Below, one piece after another: positions 50,805 to 61,491 of a stretch of DNA of 64,000 nucleotides. The DNA is from Tridacna crocea. Taxonomy: Eukaryota; Mollusca; Bivalvia; Cardiida; Cardiidae. The stretch lies in NCBI GenBank assembly GCA_943736015.1, contig OX031058.1:21973001-22037000 (forward strand), read 5' to 3'. Position 1 is the first letter of the stretch; each line of letters opens with the position of its first letter. The notes below the pieces were generated by a model. It searched no databases. It saw nothing but the letters and a program-made list of their open reading frames with translations, and was not told the DNA's origin. The translations under genes and the position numbers were made by a program.

Positions 50805-51599
50805 TCTTTCAGTGCCATAGGCGAAAATGGAGGTTTTTGGGAATGGCGTCGATCACGGTCAGACCTCATAGTACAAGCACTGTATCGTGGATTGATAACG
50901 TCTTATGGTTTCGTCAAGCATGCAGAATGTATTGATCCCTTCGGAGTCTGAGTGGGTTGTATTTTCAACCGTGATTCTAAGAAATGCAGTTTGTATAATT
51001 GTGGCGCTGAGAGAATTAAAAGTAAACTATGCACTCATCCAATCCAAGTTCTCTGTGCAGTGCGCTCGGCGTTGATGTAAAGGTGCATATACGTAGGGTA
51101 ATGTTATATTGACGGTATCAAGCTCCAGCAAGGCTTGATTTCACTCATCACTAATTTCACTCAGCCTCGGTTGGTAAATGGGCATCGATTAAAGACTTTT
51201 TATACAGAGTTTGTTAATGAGCATTTTGATTACAGCTTCCTCTATCAGTGGCAAATACATGTACATGTATATGTTACCTTAACTATTTCGAAAGAAAAAG
51301 AGTTACAACAGGTCAATAAACCACCGTTTTAAATCAAAGCTTTTAAAGCTTCAATAAACGAAGAAAGACTATAAGGTCTTTGATAACAGTGAAACATGTT
51401 CACTTTTCAAGTGTTAGTGTCATCCACTGATACTCAACCATTGGATTATTGAATAGGATATAGTATGTACAGCACCTAATGTTCTTTTCACGACTAACCG
51501 TTGTTATGAATTGTTTCGTAAAAGATGGCCATTCATTTAGTTTGTTTTCTACTCCCTCACTCTCTCTACCACTTTCCCTCCTCGCCTCCCTCCCTCTAA
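50805..51599. other. No gene recognised (0.8 kb)
   Basis: ORFs 50732-50935 and 51135-51332 have no domain. CATGTACATGTATATG near 51255 is a short palindromic run. A CT-rich patch precedes 51600. Confidence 0.4.
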
Positions 51600-51811
51600 T
51601 AATTTAAATGTAAGCCACACAAAGACAATGACTTATTGCATGGTGTTTTTTTACGCCGACAGCTCATATATCTATGCATGTCATGGGTTTCTAGGCCACG
51701 GCTCTGAAATGTTTTGCCTGAGTACCTTCTGAGGAAAAGCCCGCTGCCTCCAGTGAGGTTGGAACCTTCAAGGTTACGATTGTTACACTTTATCACTGAG
51801 CCATGCAGGAC
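51600..51811 (-). mobile_element. tRNA-derived SINE
   Basis: On the minus strand: CTGCATGGCTCAGTGATAAAG (A box), AAGGTTCCAACCTC (B box), then GAGCTGTCGGCGTAAAAAAACACC at the 3' end, matching the GGCGTAAAACACCAT tail of other copies. The 5' end touches the D element. Confidence 0.7.
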
Positions 51812-52012
51812 CCGGGTCCGTATTCAGCAACCACTCTTAAGAACGTTTTTAGTCTTATTCTTTAGAATTTCGTCAGTGTGAAAGTAACAGAACTTCTGAT
51901 TGGCTAAACCATTTGGTTTAGCCAATCAGAGGTTCTGTTACTTTTACATTCAGAAAATCTAGAAGAATAAGGCCAAGAACATACTTGAGAATGGTTGGTG
52001 AATACGGACCCC
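51812..52012. mobile_element. Family D foldback element, 201 bp, best copy
   Basis: GGGTCCGTATTCAGCAACCA at left and TGGTTGGTGAATACGGACCC at right. Long imperfect arms meet at AACCATTTGGTT. The central arms carry ATTGGCT and AGCCAAT. Confidence 0.88.
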
Positions 52013-52274
52013 GATAAAGAAGACCATGGTACGCGCAATCTTCTATTCCGACAAAATCCACAACTTCCCCTCTGTCCTCATTATCATGTCGACAAAAAAG
52101 GACAATGACAAAAAAAAACCCAAAAGGACAACAATGACATTTTCCATCTTGTTTTTCACCAATAAACATACGCTCCTTCTCAGAACCTTTACACTACTAA
52201 ATAAACTCGGTGGACATTTTCTATCAGTTGAAAAAGACTCAAATATCGCAGTTGCGAATTCATTTTGCCCCGAA

Positions 52275-52392
52275 GAGTTCACAAAATATCGGACAGTATA
52301 GATTCAAGATCTGACTGCAGTTTCTGTCCAATCTGATCTCCATACTGTCAGCAAATCGACGTTTAAATTTCCTTTGGCAAGCTAAGTGTTAG
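52275..52392 (+). mobile_element. Family B MITE, partial
   Basis: ATATCGGACAGTATAGATTCAAGATCTGACTGCAG, TCCAATCTGATCTCCATACTGTC and GCAAGCTAAGTGTTAG. Confidence 0.6.
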
Positions 52393-52994
52393 AGTGGGGC
52401 CGGTCGCTGTTACACATATTTTTTTCAAAAGGAACAATGCAGGGGTTCTTTCAGTTGTTTTGACAACGTATAATTATACAGCTCAGGTGCAACATTTATC
52501 AGGGACGATACCTGAGGCGTGGTCTGGCCCACGTGACCCCGGCAGTGTAGAGCGTAATAAAAACCTTGCCGTAACAAAACATCTGCCTGTCTTTTAAAAA
52601 TGGAAATATTCTGTTTTATCTTTTTAAGGGCAAATGTTTTTAGCCCATTACCTTCCAATAAGGTTACATTTATACTAAATTTAGACCAAATTTCTAAAAG
52701 AACTGATTGTAATGAATCATAACAAAGGTATGTATAAAACCTGCACTATTGTAAAATGTACAAAAAACGGCAATGAACTGAGGCAGAATTTCTTTAGTAC
52801 AAGATTAAAATTCCATTGTTTTAACAGTCTTCCCAAATTTGTTGCGGACAAAGGCATCAGAGTTCATGGACATGACGAAAGGGTTTGACTCGGTTTTTAA
52901 TATTTTATCTTGCGTAGGCGTTTGAAATATCCTAATATGCTATAAAATTGAATACGATGCACCATCCAATCTTTAAACATGCAGTTCTTTTTCT
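52393..52994. other. No gene recognised
   Basis: Nothing supportable. Confidence 0.4.
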
Positions 52995-53221
52995 TTTACC
53001 CTTATCCTGCTAATAAATGAAAATTTTAAGCCCATATTGAAACCCCCAAATTTTGCTATTTTAAAGTTATTCCTCCCTGGGGAGCGAGGAGGGAAGGGGG
53101 CAGTGTCCCTTATCGGAGAGTGCAGATCGAAGATCAGACTGTACGTTCTGTGCAGTCTGATCTTGATCTGCACTCTCCGCCACAGGTCAGTAAGTCGCGC
53201 TTAGCAGCCTAAGATTTTATC
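52995..53221 (+). mobile_element. Family B MITE with co-varied hairpin
   Basis: TTACCCTTATCCTGCTAATAAATG; TTTGCTATTTTAAAGTTATTCC; hairpin GGAGAGTGCAGATCGAAGATC / GATCTTGATCTGCACTCTCC. Both arms have GAGAGTGCAG where other copies have GACAGTGTAG. Ends TTAGCAGCCTAAG. Confidence 0.85.
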
Positions 53222-53229
53222 ATTTTAAG

Positions 53230-53320
53230 TCCCTGTGGCATGCGCGGACTGCGCAGGCTGATCTGGGTCGATATTTTTCGCAGAAACAGTAAGCTACCCT
53301 TTCATAGAGCATGGCCCATT
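53230..53320. repeat. Family C palindrome, one arm short
   Basis: GGCATGCGCGGACTGCGCAGGCTGATCTGGGTCG and ATATTTTTCGCAGAAACAG. Confidence 0.6.
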
Positions 53321-53384
53321 TTTGCAGTGTAGATCGAAGATCAAATTGCACGTTCTGTACAGTCCCATCTTATCATGAAAGGCG

Positions 53385-53515
53385 CCTTGGTTTTAAGAGT
53401 GCATTTGGTTCATTGGCTTAGTCAATCAGGAACTGCGTTACTGTGAACTTTGGGAAATTCTTGAGAATTCGGGTAAGAATAAAACTGGTAATACCGGTTG
53501 GAGAATGTTGTCCTT
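53385..53515. repeat. Family D remnant
   Basis: CATTGGCTTAGTCAATCAGGAACTGCGTTACTG and CGGTTGGAGAATG keep the order of the D right half. Confidence 0.45.
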
Positions 53516-53589
53516 GGCTATAGGAACTTTATCCAAGAATTTCTGCACATAACTACTGTACATTCATTCTTTTGGGCTGGAGGTCGGGA

Positions 53590-53870
53590 TTTACACCCTC
53601 TACCAAATAATCCCGTGTTTTCATGAAGTTGTGGAAAAAAAACACTTTGAAAATATTGTGAGGAAAGGTGGAAATGGTGAAAATGGTGGTTACTAAGAAA
53701 GCAATTTCCCACGACGATTTGAAATAAAACTCTGATGACAGAACTTTAAAAAAAAAAAGATATTTAGTGTGGGATGGAAAAAGATGCTGGTAACCACCTC
53801 TTTCTCCTTTTTCCACGGCGTTTTCAAAGTGCGTACTCAAACCTAAGTGGATATTAAGGACCAAGTGTTA
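53590..53870 (-). mobile_element. Family A remnants, rearranged
   Basis: CTCTACCAAATAATCCCGTG, GTGAGGAAAGGTGGAAATGG, and a second core AAGATGCTGGTAACCACCTCTTTCTCCTTTTTCC, suggesting two overlapping decayed copies. Confidence 0.5.
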
Positions 53871-54229
53871 AATGTTGTGAAGATAAAAAAGTTTAGAAAA
53901 GTGAAAAGGGGGAGGTCTACACGCGTCCGTACTTAAGGTTTTACTTCATTGGTAACTTTTTTGGATTTGTTTTAATTGAAATTTATGAATTGAAGTCCCT
54001 AGTTTGTAAGTTCAACGATCACACTAGTGACAAATTGATTTATTTATCATTTTCAGCAAATCTATATCTGTCTTACGCCACAGTATTTTTTTTACATTTT
54101 TCTATGAAATTACGAACATTAAAATACAAATTTTGATTCAAACTGCCCTTAAAAAAACTGAAAGAGCCTTTCTAGTCAATCCAACCCCCTAAAAAAGTTA
54201 AGTTGTCGCTAGGCTTTCTCGACACGATA
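53871..54229. other. No gene recognised
   Basis: AT-rich. Confidence 0.4.
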
Positions 54230-54310
54230 TCTAACAAGTCAGATTCAAGATTAGACTGTATGTTCTTTGCAGCCTGATCTATACCTAGACTGTCGACAAA
54301 ATTACATTAC
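54230..54310. repeat. Family B remnant
   Basis: AAGTCAGATTCAAGATTAGACTGTATGTTC and GCAGCCTGATCTATACCTAGACTGTC. Confidence 0.5.
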
Positions 54311-54669
54311 TTCATCGTCAACATCATAAGGACAGGGAAATGTCAGAGTAAATCTTCATAAAGAAAAAGGAGTGAAAGACAGCGGGATTGTATTAAAAAG
54401 GGGGCACCTGCTCATTTAAAATATTTACATGGTCAAATAAGGCAATAATAGAGATTAACCCCCCTTGACCCTTTGTCCTCGCAAGTTATTATGACAGGGA
54501 GTGTGTGCTTACCCCTACCATCCCAGTCAGCTTGTCTATAGGGATTTCGATGGACACCCTTGTCTATGGCAATTATTCCTGTGTACACCTTATCGGTCTA
54601 ACTCTTTTATGTGACGGCTAATTTTTGGAAGCTTGGTTTGCAGACGACTATGAAAATATGGGCCTTGCA

Positions 54670-54820
54670 ATGAAATTAGACTTTAGGTAAAGAAACTTTC
54701 AATCTGGTGGTAAAAAAAACCAACGAATAATGCTATTTGAAACTTATCTTTTGGAGAAAAATATTTCGTTATCCGACAGTGTAGATTCAAGATCTGACTG
54801 CACGTTCTAAAGTATAGCAT
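54670..54820 (+). mobile_element. Family B MITE, truncated after first hairpin arm
   Basis: ACTTTCAATCTGGTGGTAAAAAAAAC, ATGCTATTTGAAACTTATC, TTATCCGACAGTGTAGATTC and ACTGCACGTTC, then unrelated sequence: the break is at the hairpin loop. Confidence 0.65.
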
Positions 54821-54928
54821 TTGTTAACGTTAACTTTAAAGTTAGCAATATGATGAATTCTATTCTTTTTTTTTTTCATATATCATGCATATGAAAGTAT
54901 TTTTGTAAATGATATGTACATTTTTTCA

Positions 54929-55046
54929 GAAGCAGAAGAAAGTGGAGAAGAAGAAAAAGAAGGAGCGGGCTCTGAAGTATAGCATTTTGGATGTCTGTGG
55001 TCCTACAACTATCTTTTTACTAATGGATTACACCAGAATCAAATAG
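54929..55046 (+). other. Possible terminal coding exon (weak)
   Basis: A pyrimidine-rich stretch ends ACATTTTTTCAG at about 54929. After it, two frames are open: an acidic one ending EEEKEGAGSEV and stop, and a Lys-rich one continuing about 38 codons to stop. I recognise neither. It could equally be a purine-rich repeat. Confidence 0.2.
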
Positions 55047-55321
55047 CGCCTTTTCAAGAGGAATATTTTAACACTTTCCATCACGCGTAGTGTAGGTTAT
55101 TTAAAGTTACTGGAATCTTCATCACTGTTTAGCCTCAATTCTGAACCAAATGTATCATATATTTCACTGCATTCGAATTTCGTGTCTGCCGGTAGATCTA
55201 TATTTCTTATTCTTACTTTGTTTTTTACTTTATTTGTTCTTCTGTTCATGTCTTGTAGTCTGAAAGACAGAGGCCTTTGTAATATTTCTGTAGGGTTTGG
55301 TCAATCAATATCAATCAAAGT

Positions 55322-55550
55322 TTAACTCATTACCAAATAACAATATTTTAGGCTTGCTCAAATTGAAAGCATTTACAGACAACAAAATAAAAGTGACTGA
55401 AAATTTGAAATTTGTTTTGTGAAGGGTAGAAAACATTGTGGGAAAACGAGAAAATGCTGGTTACCAGCATTTTCTCCTTTTCCCACAATGTTTTCTAATG
55501 GCTTCTTTCTCAGTGGCGTCAAAAGTAGGGATTGTGTGGTAATGAGTTAA
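55322..55550 (+). mobile_element. Family A1 MITE, 229 bp
   Basis: TTAACTCATTACCAAATAAC to GTGTGGTAATGAGTTAA; hairpin with one mismatch (GGGAAAACGAG). Confidence 0.92.
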
Positions 55551-55896
55551 AGAAGGATAACATAACTGGAAAGATTAAAAAATAAAAATCTCCTCTTGAT
55601 TTCAAAATACTTTCGAAACTGGTAAGCTATATGATGAAAACTTGAAGCGTTTTACGCGAGGTGAGGTGTAGAAAATATATATTTTGTATCCGAGGTAAGG
55701 GGTTAAAAGCCGCTGTTTAAACAGTCGATTAATGTTTCAATTGGCTCTTGAGATATTTGTTCTGTGCTCTTGTTAGATGCTTTAGAAATACTTCAGGTGA
55801 CAAATGGCGAGGGCGTATGCAAGATGTTTTTCGGCATTCTTCAAGGAGTATTATTGAGCCCCATTCGTATTTTCTACTTTCACATTTCTAAACCTT
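55551..55896. other. No gene recognised
   Basis: Nothing supportable. Confidence 0.4.
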
Positions 55897-56014
55897 TTGT
55901 GTCGGGTAAACATACACACTAGCCCATCTTTGTTTAATGTCCTTCATTCTTTATCTCCGTATACCTGTTGTCTGTCCCGCTGTGCGGCTATGTCTCTCTT
56001 TATTTGTTTCTCTG

Positions 56015-56075
56015 CCGCTCTTTCTCTCACCCTGGCTCTCTCTCTCTGTCTGCCCTCTCTCTCTCTCCCATTCAG
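56015..56075. repeat. CT-rich simple repeat
   Basis: CTCTCTCTCTGTCTGCCCTC pattern; overlapping ORFs are shadows. Confidence 0.85.
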
Positions 56076-56299
56076 ACCAGTCCAAAAAAAGATCGAATTC
56101 TGCACAACTGAGTCACGAATTCCCACATCAGTGGGTCGGCCACTAGCACTCCATACACATTTGTACTAGTACTGTTTCCTAGAATCAGTCTTTCAGTACA
56201 GTGATTGATATCGTTTGTGCTACCTTGACGATCGATACATTTGAGCCAAGACTAGCAATTAGAAAAGGGAGTTTTATGCATCAGCAAAAGGTTTGGTTC

Positions 56300-56350
56300 A
56301 GGGACCGTCTTCACCAACCATTTTTTAGAATATTCTTCTGTTCGTATACA
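56300..56350. repeat. Family D left-end fragment
   Basis: GGGACCGTCTTCACCAACCATTTTTTAGAA. Confidence 0.5.
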
Positions 56351-56460
56351 AGAGTATCATAAAAGCAATTTCTTCTTTTACCACTGTATTTTTCAAAAGT
56401 GGTCTTCTTAAAATGATACTAGTCGCCTGTGGGGTGCAACATAATAATCAATCGTTTTAT

Positions 56461-56688
56461 TTGACCCATTACAAAACAATCTGGTGTTTTGATAACCGCG
56501 AGAAAAAATGATTTAACTGTGGAAAAAAATAAAAAAATGTTTAAAACCAGCATTTTATTTTCCTTTTCCAATAATTTTCCCCTCCTTCCAAAGACAAGGT
56601 ACAATATATGATCAACATGCAATTTGCCGTCTGCCAGTGCTTTCAATATGGACAAGCCAAAAACTGTTGTCGTCTGGTAAAGAGTTAA
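56461..56688 (-). mobile_element. Family A MITE, decayed core, 228 bp
   Basis: TTGACCCATTACAAAACAAT to GTCTGGTAAAGAGTTAA. The hairpin is mostly lost (AAAAAAATGTTTAAAACCAGC) yet total length is unchanged. Confidence 0.78.
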
Positions 56689-57045
56689 GACACAAGAAAA
56701 AAAAAGGTGTCACAACCACAATTTATATTCAATTTCACAGCGGTCTTAATTTCCGTCAAATTCAAAGGATCTCAGGAAAGAGCGGAGTTTTCCCAGAACC
56801 AGTTTTCTACGGACTATTGTCGTGATTTGTGGCTTTACGATTCAATTTACGACAACCGGAAAGCGGACAAGGGAGACAAAAGGCGGGAAAGATCTTCGTT
56901 TTTAAGAAGATTAAACTGTAATCAAGGTATATGGAGCGCTTCTTTGATTGAAATGCTAATCCCTAAATGTGACTAAGTGACTTGGCCGCAGGATGGTATT
57001 TTTTCCAATCGCTTGTTATCAATGACCTATACTCTTTCTCTGGCA
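56689..57045. other. No gene recognised
   Basis: The ORF 56707-56976 is rich in charged residues but shows no motif. Confidence 0.35.
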
Positions 57046-57274
57046 TTAACCCATTACCACACAATCCCTACCTTTGACAACCCTGAGAAAGAAGCCTTTA
57101 GAAAACATTGTGGGAAAAGGAGAAAATGCTGGTAACCAGCATTTTCTCCTTTTCCCACAATGTTTTCTACTTTTCACAAAACAAATTTCAAATTTTCAGT
57201 CACTTTCATTATGTCGTCTGCAAATGCTTTCGATTTGGACAAACCGAAAATATTGTTGATTGGTAATGAGTTAA
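57046..57274 (-). mobile_element. Family A1 MITE, 229 bp
   Basis: TTAACCCATTACCACACAAT to GATTGGTAATGAGTTAA; perfect hairpin on GCTGGTAACCAGC. Confidence 0.93.
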
Positions 57275-57699
57275 GCACAGTCTTTTAGAATTTTCCATAT
57301 ATGGAAATATGTTTCAAATATGATTTCTCTCTTAAAACGAGAAAGATTTACTTTGGTTGAGAAAATGTTCAAAGTATTCGACGCTTAAGTAGAAAGCAAA
57401 AGCTCAGCTTTTTTTTTTTTCAAATTTAATACTTCTAAATTTAATCTAACCTACTGTGAAACTTAACTACCGGAATAGAAAGGATTGCGTTAATGTCTGG
57501 GAAATTGAATACAGATTTCTTTGAAGGTGATTAATTTGCCATTTAAGTGGAAGGAACGAATCTTGTTTGCTGGAGTCGGTCAGGAAGTTCTTTTGGATAA
57601 AGCAGAAGACATTTTCCAAGATTACTTTTGACCTTATATCGGAAATGCACTCGATGACACTTTGAGCGCTTCTACTTTGAAAGTCTTACGCTTCAGAAA
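57275..57699. other. No gene recognised
   Basis: AT-rich; T-run near 57415. Confidence 0.4.
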
Positions 57700-57925
57700 C
57701 TAACATCCCTTTATCAAACAAGCTCGTATTTTAACAACCCTAAAGGAGAAAACTTTTGAAAACTTTGTGGGAAAAGGAGAAAATGCTGGAAACCAGCATT
57801 TTCTCCTTTTTTCCACAATGTTTTCTAACTATTTAAGGCTTAATCCAAACATATGAACCACACTGTCGTCTGCAAATACTTTCACCTTTGACAAATCGGA
57901 GATTAATGATGTTTTGTAAAGAGAA
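57700..57925 (-). mobile_element. Family A1 MITE
   Basis: CTAACATCCCTTTATCAAAC at left; hairpin GGGAAAAGGAGAAAATGCTGGAAACCAGC and complement with TTTTTTCC; right end GATGTTTTGTAAAGAG. Confidence 0.8.
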
Positions 57926-58369
57926 GTATGATTGCATAGATTGCAACTTTGTGGTATATCTAAGCTTCTTTAATTATATATTATCCGTAGTACGTATATC
58001 AAGTTGAATTTGTGTCTTGATGCATATTTTGTAACTTTCGAATGCAATGTTGATAAAGGAGATATTGGCCATATTGTTTTATACGTCTTTTTACGAATAT
58101 CCAACTAAACGAGTGATTCTCATTTTGATTTTAACTAATTCGAAAGACTGTGCTCAAAGGCGCTCATCCGAGTTCTTTCCTTTGATGACTGGTGGTCGTT
58201 GCTCTCAACACAAAATTCTGTTACGGCTATCTTTATATGGGAAAGCAGCCAGTGACTTTAAAAGAATATTGACTAAGAATCTATCCCAAAACCATCTGCA
58301 ATGAATGCAGGTATCCGTGCACATGCACTTGCTCTGGAATTGGTGTCTGGTTTTTCGAAGCCCAATAGT
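57926..58369. other. No gene recognised
   Basis: The ORF 58047-58304 has no recognised domain. Confidence 0.35.
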
Positions 58370-58510
58370 GACGTATCAATCTTCCAATAACCAATCAGTC
58401 TAAATTCCAAGACAAGCCATCTTATTTGCTGAAACAAAACGTTTCAGCCAATCAGATGACTTCTCTCTCAATTCAAAACTGAAACAATATTGAATGGAAG
58501 TTGAATAGGG
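58370..58510. repeat. Imperfect foldback with CCAATCAG motifs
   Basis: CTGAAACAAAACGTTTCAG centre with CCAATCAG on both sides (ACCAATCAGTCTAAATT at left, AGCCAATCAGATGAC at right). Possibly related to family D. Confidence 0.5.
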
Positions 58511-58755
58511 ACGAAGAAAAAGACATCAATTATATATATATATCAATTATCAGGTTCTCGGCTCAATAGGTAATTTATATGCCTGTGGGTAAATAGTGTT
58601 TCAGTTGAAGTAAGTAAAATGGTGCACACTATAATCGCATAAAAGATCTCAAGAAAAATTGTTCGAACACATTGGAAAATTTGAAGAAAATATATTAAAA
58701 TTCATGTATTCAAAACAAAATTGCTCGAGTATTCAAGACAAATTAATTCGAATAT

Positions 58756-58984
58756 TTAACCCTTTACCCAATAAGGCATTTCTATGGTATCTCTAATTGA
58801 CCCTAAATAATAGCATGGATGAAGCCATTTCTTATGTGTATATGAGACCTTTTGAAAGCATAGAAAACATTGTGACAAAAGGTGAAATTGCTCGTCACGA
58901 GCAATTTCACCTTTTGCCACAATGTTTTCCAAAGATTCCTACAAGCGATGTGTAGAAATGAGTATCTATGGAGTAAACGGTTAT
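58756..58984 (+). mobile_element. Family A3 MITE, 229 bp
   Basis: TTAACCCTTTACCCAATAAG to CTATGGAGTAAACGGTTAT; hairpin on GCTCGTCACGAGC nearly perfect. Confidence 0.92.
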
Positions 58985-59509
58985 ACATGAACTTGTTCAA
59001 ATATGCAAGACAAGGATCCAAGTGTCATTTATTGAAAAAGTTCAAATTCGTAGTAAAATATGGATTCTGCCTTGAATATTTCGGAAATACGGTCTATTTT
59101 GGTGTTTCAATGTGGAAAGCTTTAAATTGGGAAAAAAATAACAAAATTGTTTAATAAATTATTTATTTTATATAACGTTTTATTTATTAGATAATTTTCA
59201 CAAAAAAAAGTATGTATGATTTACATAAACATTTATCAGTAATATGATTATGAAATAGTAAGAAAAACAGGATTTTATGACAAGCGTGACAAAATGATTA
59301 AAACATGAGGAAAATTTACTATTTACCCAAAAACCTGCCTATCGCGACGTTTTCCTTTTGTGATGAAAGAGGGGTAAGATAAGCCATGGAATCTGCTATT
59401 TCCATTATAGTCTACTTTCTTCATTATAGTTACAACATTTATGAGTTTCAAATCTACCAGGTTTCGATTTTTTCAAGCTTTAAGTAAGACATTAATGCTC
59501 ACCACTCAA
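58985..59509. other. No gene recognised
   Basis: Very AT-rich (59150-59330). Confidence 0.4.
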
Positions 59510-59680
59510 CAAAATTCTAGACTAATCCATGACTGAAAGCATGCAGACGGGGAACTGAATGTTGTTAAAATGTTTGAGTTCGCCTTGTAAGGACAGAAAA
59601 TACCGTGGAAAAAGGATAATATGCTGAGTTTCATCAAAAGGCTTGGTCAAAAAGTTTTCTTTTTCACATGGTAGGCTTGA
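59510..59680 (+). repeat. Family A remnant
   Basis: ATTCTAGACTAATCCATGACTGAAAGCATGCAGACG and ACCGTGGAAAAAGGATAATATGCTG, ending at the hairpin centre, then CATCAAAAGGCTTGGTC. Confidence 0.5.
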
Positions 59681-59725
59681 AAATCCAGTATAATACATCT
59701 AGAAGGATTTTTAATTGTGGAGCCG

Positions 59726-59933
59726 TTAACCCTTCACCACACAATGAAGACTTTTGACGACCTTTTGAAAGAAGCCGTTTGAAAACATTGTGGAAAAAGG
59801 AGAAAATGCTGCTTACCAACCCTATCAACCCTATCACTAAACAACTGCGCCGTTTTAGCAACATTGAAATTGTTGTCTGCAACTGCTTTCAATTTGGACG
59901 ATGCTAAAATTTTGTCGTCTGTGAAAGGCTTAA
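59726..59933 (-). mobile_element. Family A1 MITE lacking one hairpin arm, 208 bp
   Basis: TTAACCCTTCACCACACAAT to GTCTGTGAAAGGCTTAA. After GGAGAAAATGCTGCTTACC it jumps to AACCCTATCAACCCTATCAC, so the second arm is missing. Confidence 0.85.
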
Positions 59934-60009
59934 AACGGCGTTAAACTCCAATACAATCCATCAGTCGTTCTGTTCTATTCATTCACTTATTCAAACATGT
60001 ACACGTAAA

Positions 60010-60180
60010 ATGCCAAAAGGTATACATTCTCCGAACTTTGTCTACAATAGGTCCTTGTAAGGACAGATTGTTGAAAATGGTGAGAGTGCCTTTTTCAAGC
60101 ATTTTCTCCATTTTTCACAGTGTTTTCAAAGGCTCCTGTACTGAAGGTGGTAAAACTGGGGAATGTTTAGTAAAGGGTTA
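60010..60180 (+). mobile_element. Family A remnant
   Basis: TTGTTGAAAATGGTGAGAGTGCCTTTTTCAAGCATTTTCTCC, CACAGTGTTTTCAAAGGCTCC and GTTTAGTAAAGGGTTA. Confidence 0.6.
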
Positions 60181-60512
60181 GTATAGATCAAATGATGCAC
60201 GCTCGTAATTATTCAAGTTCAATAAAGCCTTTGCTAAAAAAATCACCCAAGTAATGCCTAAAGTACGCGTAATTACACAGATGAAAAATATCAAAAACAT
60301 TGTAAGAACAAAAACAAACTTATATAAATACAAGTACACTTCTAATTTTTTAAAAAAAGTTCAAAGATAAATCCTATGGAACACAGAACCAAAATTCTGA
60401 TTATAAACATGTACATTTTTTCTGAATTCTCCTGTCACGTGACTCGTGTTACTTTCAGTACCGGATTCGCCAAATTCAGCTTTGTTTTTGAGCTACGAAA
60501 ACTAACGTTCTC

Positions 60513-60711
60513 TGGGTCCGTGTTTACCAACCATTCTTATTAACATTCTCAGTGTTATTCTCCACAATTTTCTGCAATTGAAAGTAACAAAACTTCTGAT
60601 TGGCTAAACCATTTGGTTTAGCCAATCAGAAGTTGTGTTACTTTCGAAATTTAGAAATCTTGGAGAATAAGACAAACAATATTCTTATGAATGTCTGGTG
60701 AATACGGGCCT
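60513..60711. mobile_element. Family D foldback element, 199 bp
   Basis: GGGTCCGTGTTTACCAACCA at left and GTCTGGTGAATACGGGCC at right. Central arms CAAAACTTCTGATTGGCTAA / TTAGCCAATCAGAAGTTGTG. Confidence 0.85.
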
Positions 60712-60917
60712 TGGTTTAATTACGCTTTCTATTTCAGACATACAACTGTTTAGTTTGATAAGTCAAAATTGGACTTTACTAATGAAGAGTTGATAAATTA
60801 TGAGGTCAGGAGATATTTTCTTCAGTTTCCTGTCGACATTTTAACGCTAGTGAAATGAATGAATACATTTAATATGAGGACACTATTTTAATGTGATTTC
60901 GTTCACGGTTACAGCTA

Positions 60918-61011
60918 GTCGTTACGAGCAATTTCTCCTTTTCCCCACAGTGTTTTCAAAAGACTTGTACTGCAGACACGTAAAATAAAGGCTTGTTTGG
61001 GAAAGGGCTAA
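60918..61011 (+). mobile_element. Family A2 right half, starting at the hairpin centre
   Basis: GTCGTTACGAGCAATTTCTCC to GTTTGGGAAAGGGCTAA. Everything left of the palindrome centre is absent. Confidence 0.85.
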
Positions 61012-61119
61012 GGGTTAATAGTATGCAACAATGTTTGGAATAATTTAGCAGTGATGAAACATGACCTATGTATATGATCAATGCTCTGTGAAAAGGGGGT
61101 CTAATACATTTCCAAAAAG

Positions 61120-61270
61120 TAACCACTCATGTCAGCCGGCGCAGTCTGCAGTTTTTTTTTCTATGCTTTTTGTTTACTTTCTGCGTGTCCAAGGACCAGT
61201 TACCTCATGATTGAGTCAGTTGATAGACGAAATGGACATTATGGACCCTTCGGTATGGAATCACTTGGTT
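61120..61270. repeat. Family C remnant
   Basis: CTCATGTCAGCCGGCGCAGTCTGCAG, then CTCATGATTGAGTCAGTTGATAGACG and ATTATGGACCCTTCGG. Confidence 0.5.
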
Positions 61271-61294
61271 GTTTAAACGCAGCACGGAAATCTA

Positions 61295-61491
61295 TTAACT
61301 CTTAGGGTGCTTGGCGCGGCTCATTGACCATTTGCGGACAGTTTAGATCAAGATCAGACTGCACAGAACATGCAGTCTGATCTTGGATCTACACTGTCCG
61401 ATAAGGAGTTATTATTCCACAATACATTACTTTGAAACAGCTATATTAGCGTTTCTACGACTGAATTGAAAATTTAATTTTAGATATTTAG
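61295..61491 (-). mobile_element. Family B MITE, 197 bp, inverted
   Basis: TTAACTCTTAGGGTGCTTGGCGCGGC; hairpin GGACAGTTTAGATCAAGATCAGACTGCAC / GTGCAGTCTGATC-like arms around AGAACATG. It ends in TTTAG shared with the next A2 copy. Confidence 0.8.

Noticed and set aside
55944..56126. Arg/Glu-rich minus ORF at the CT repeat
   Set aside because: Simple-repeat shadow.
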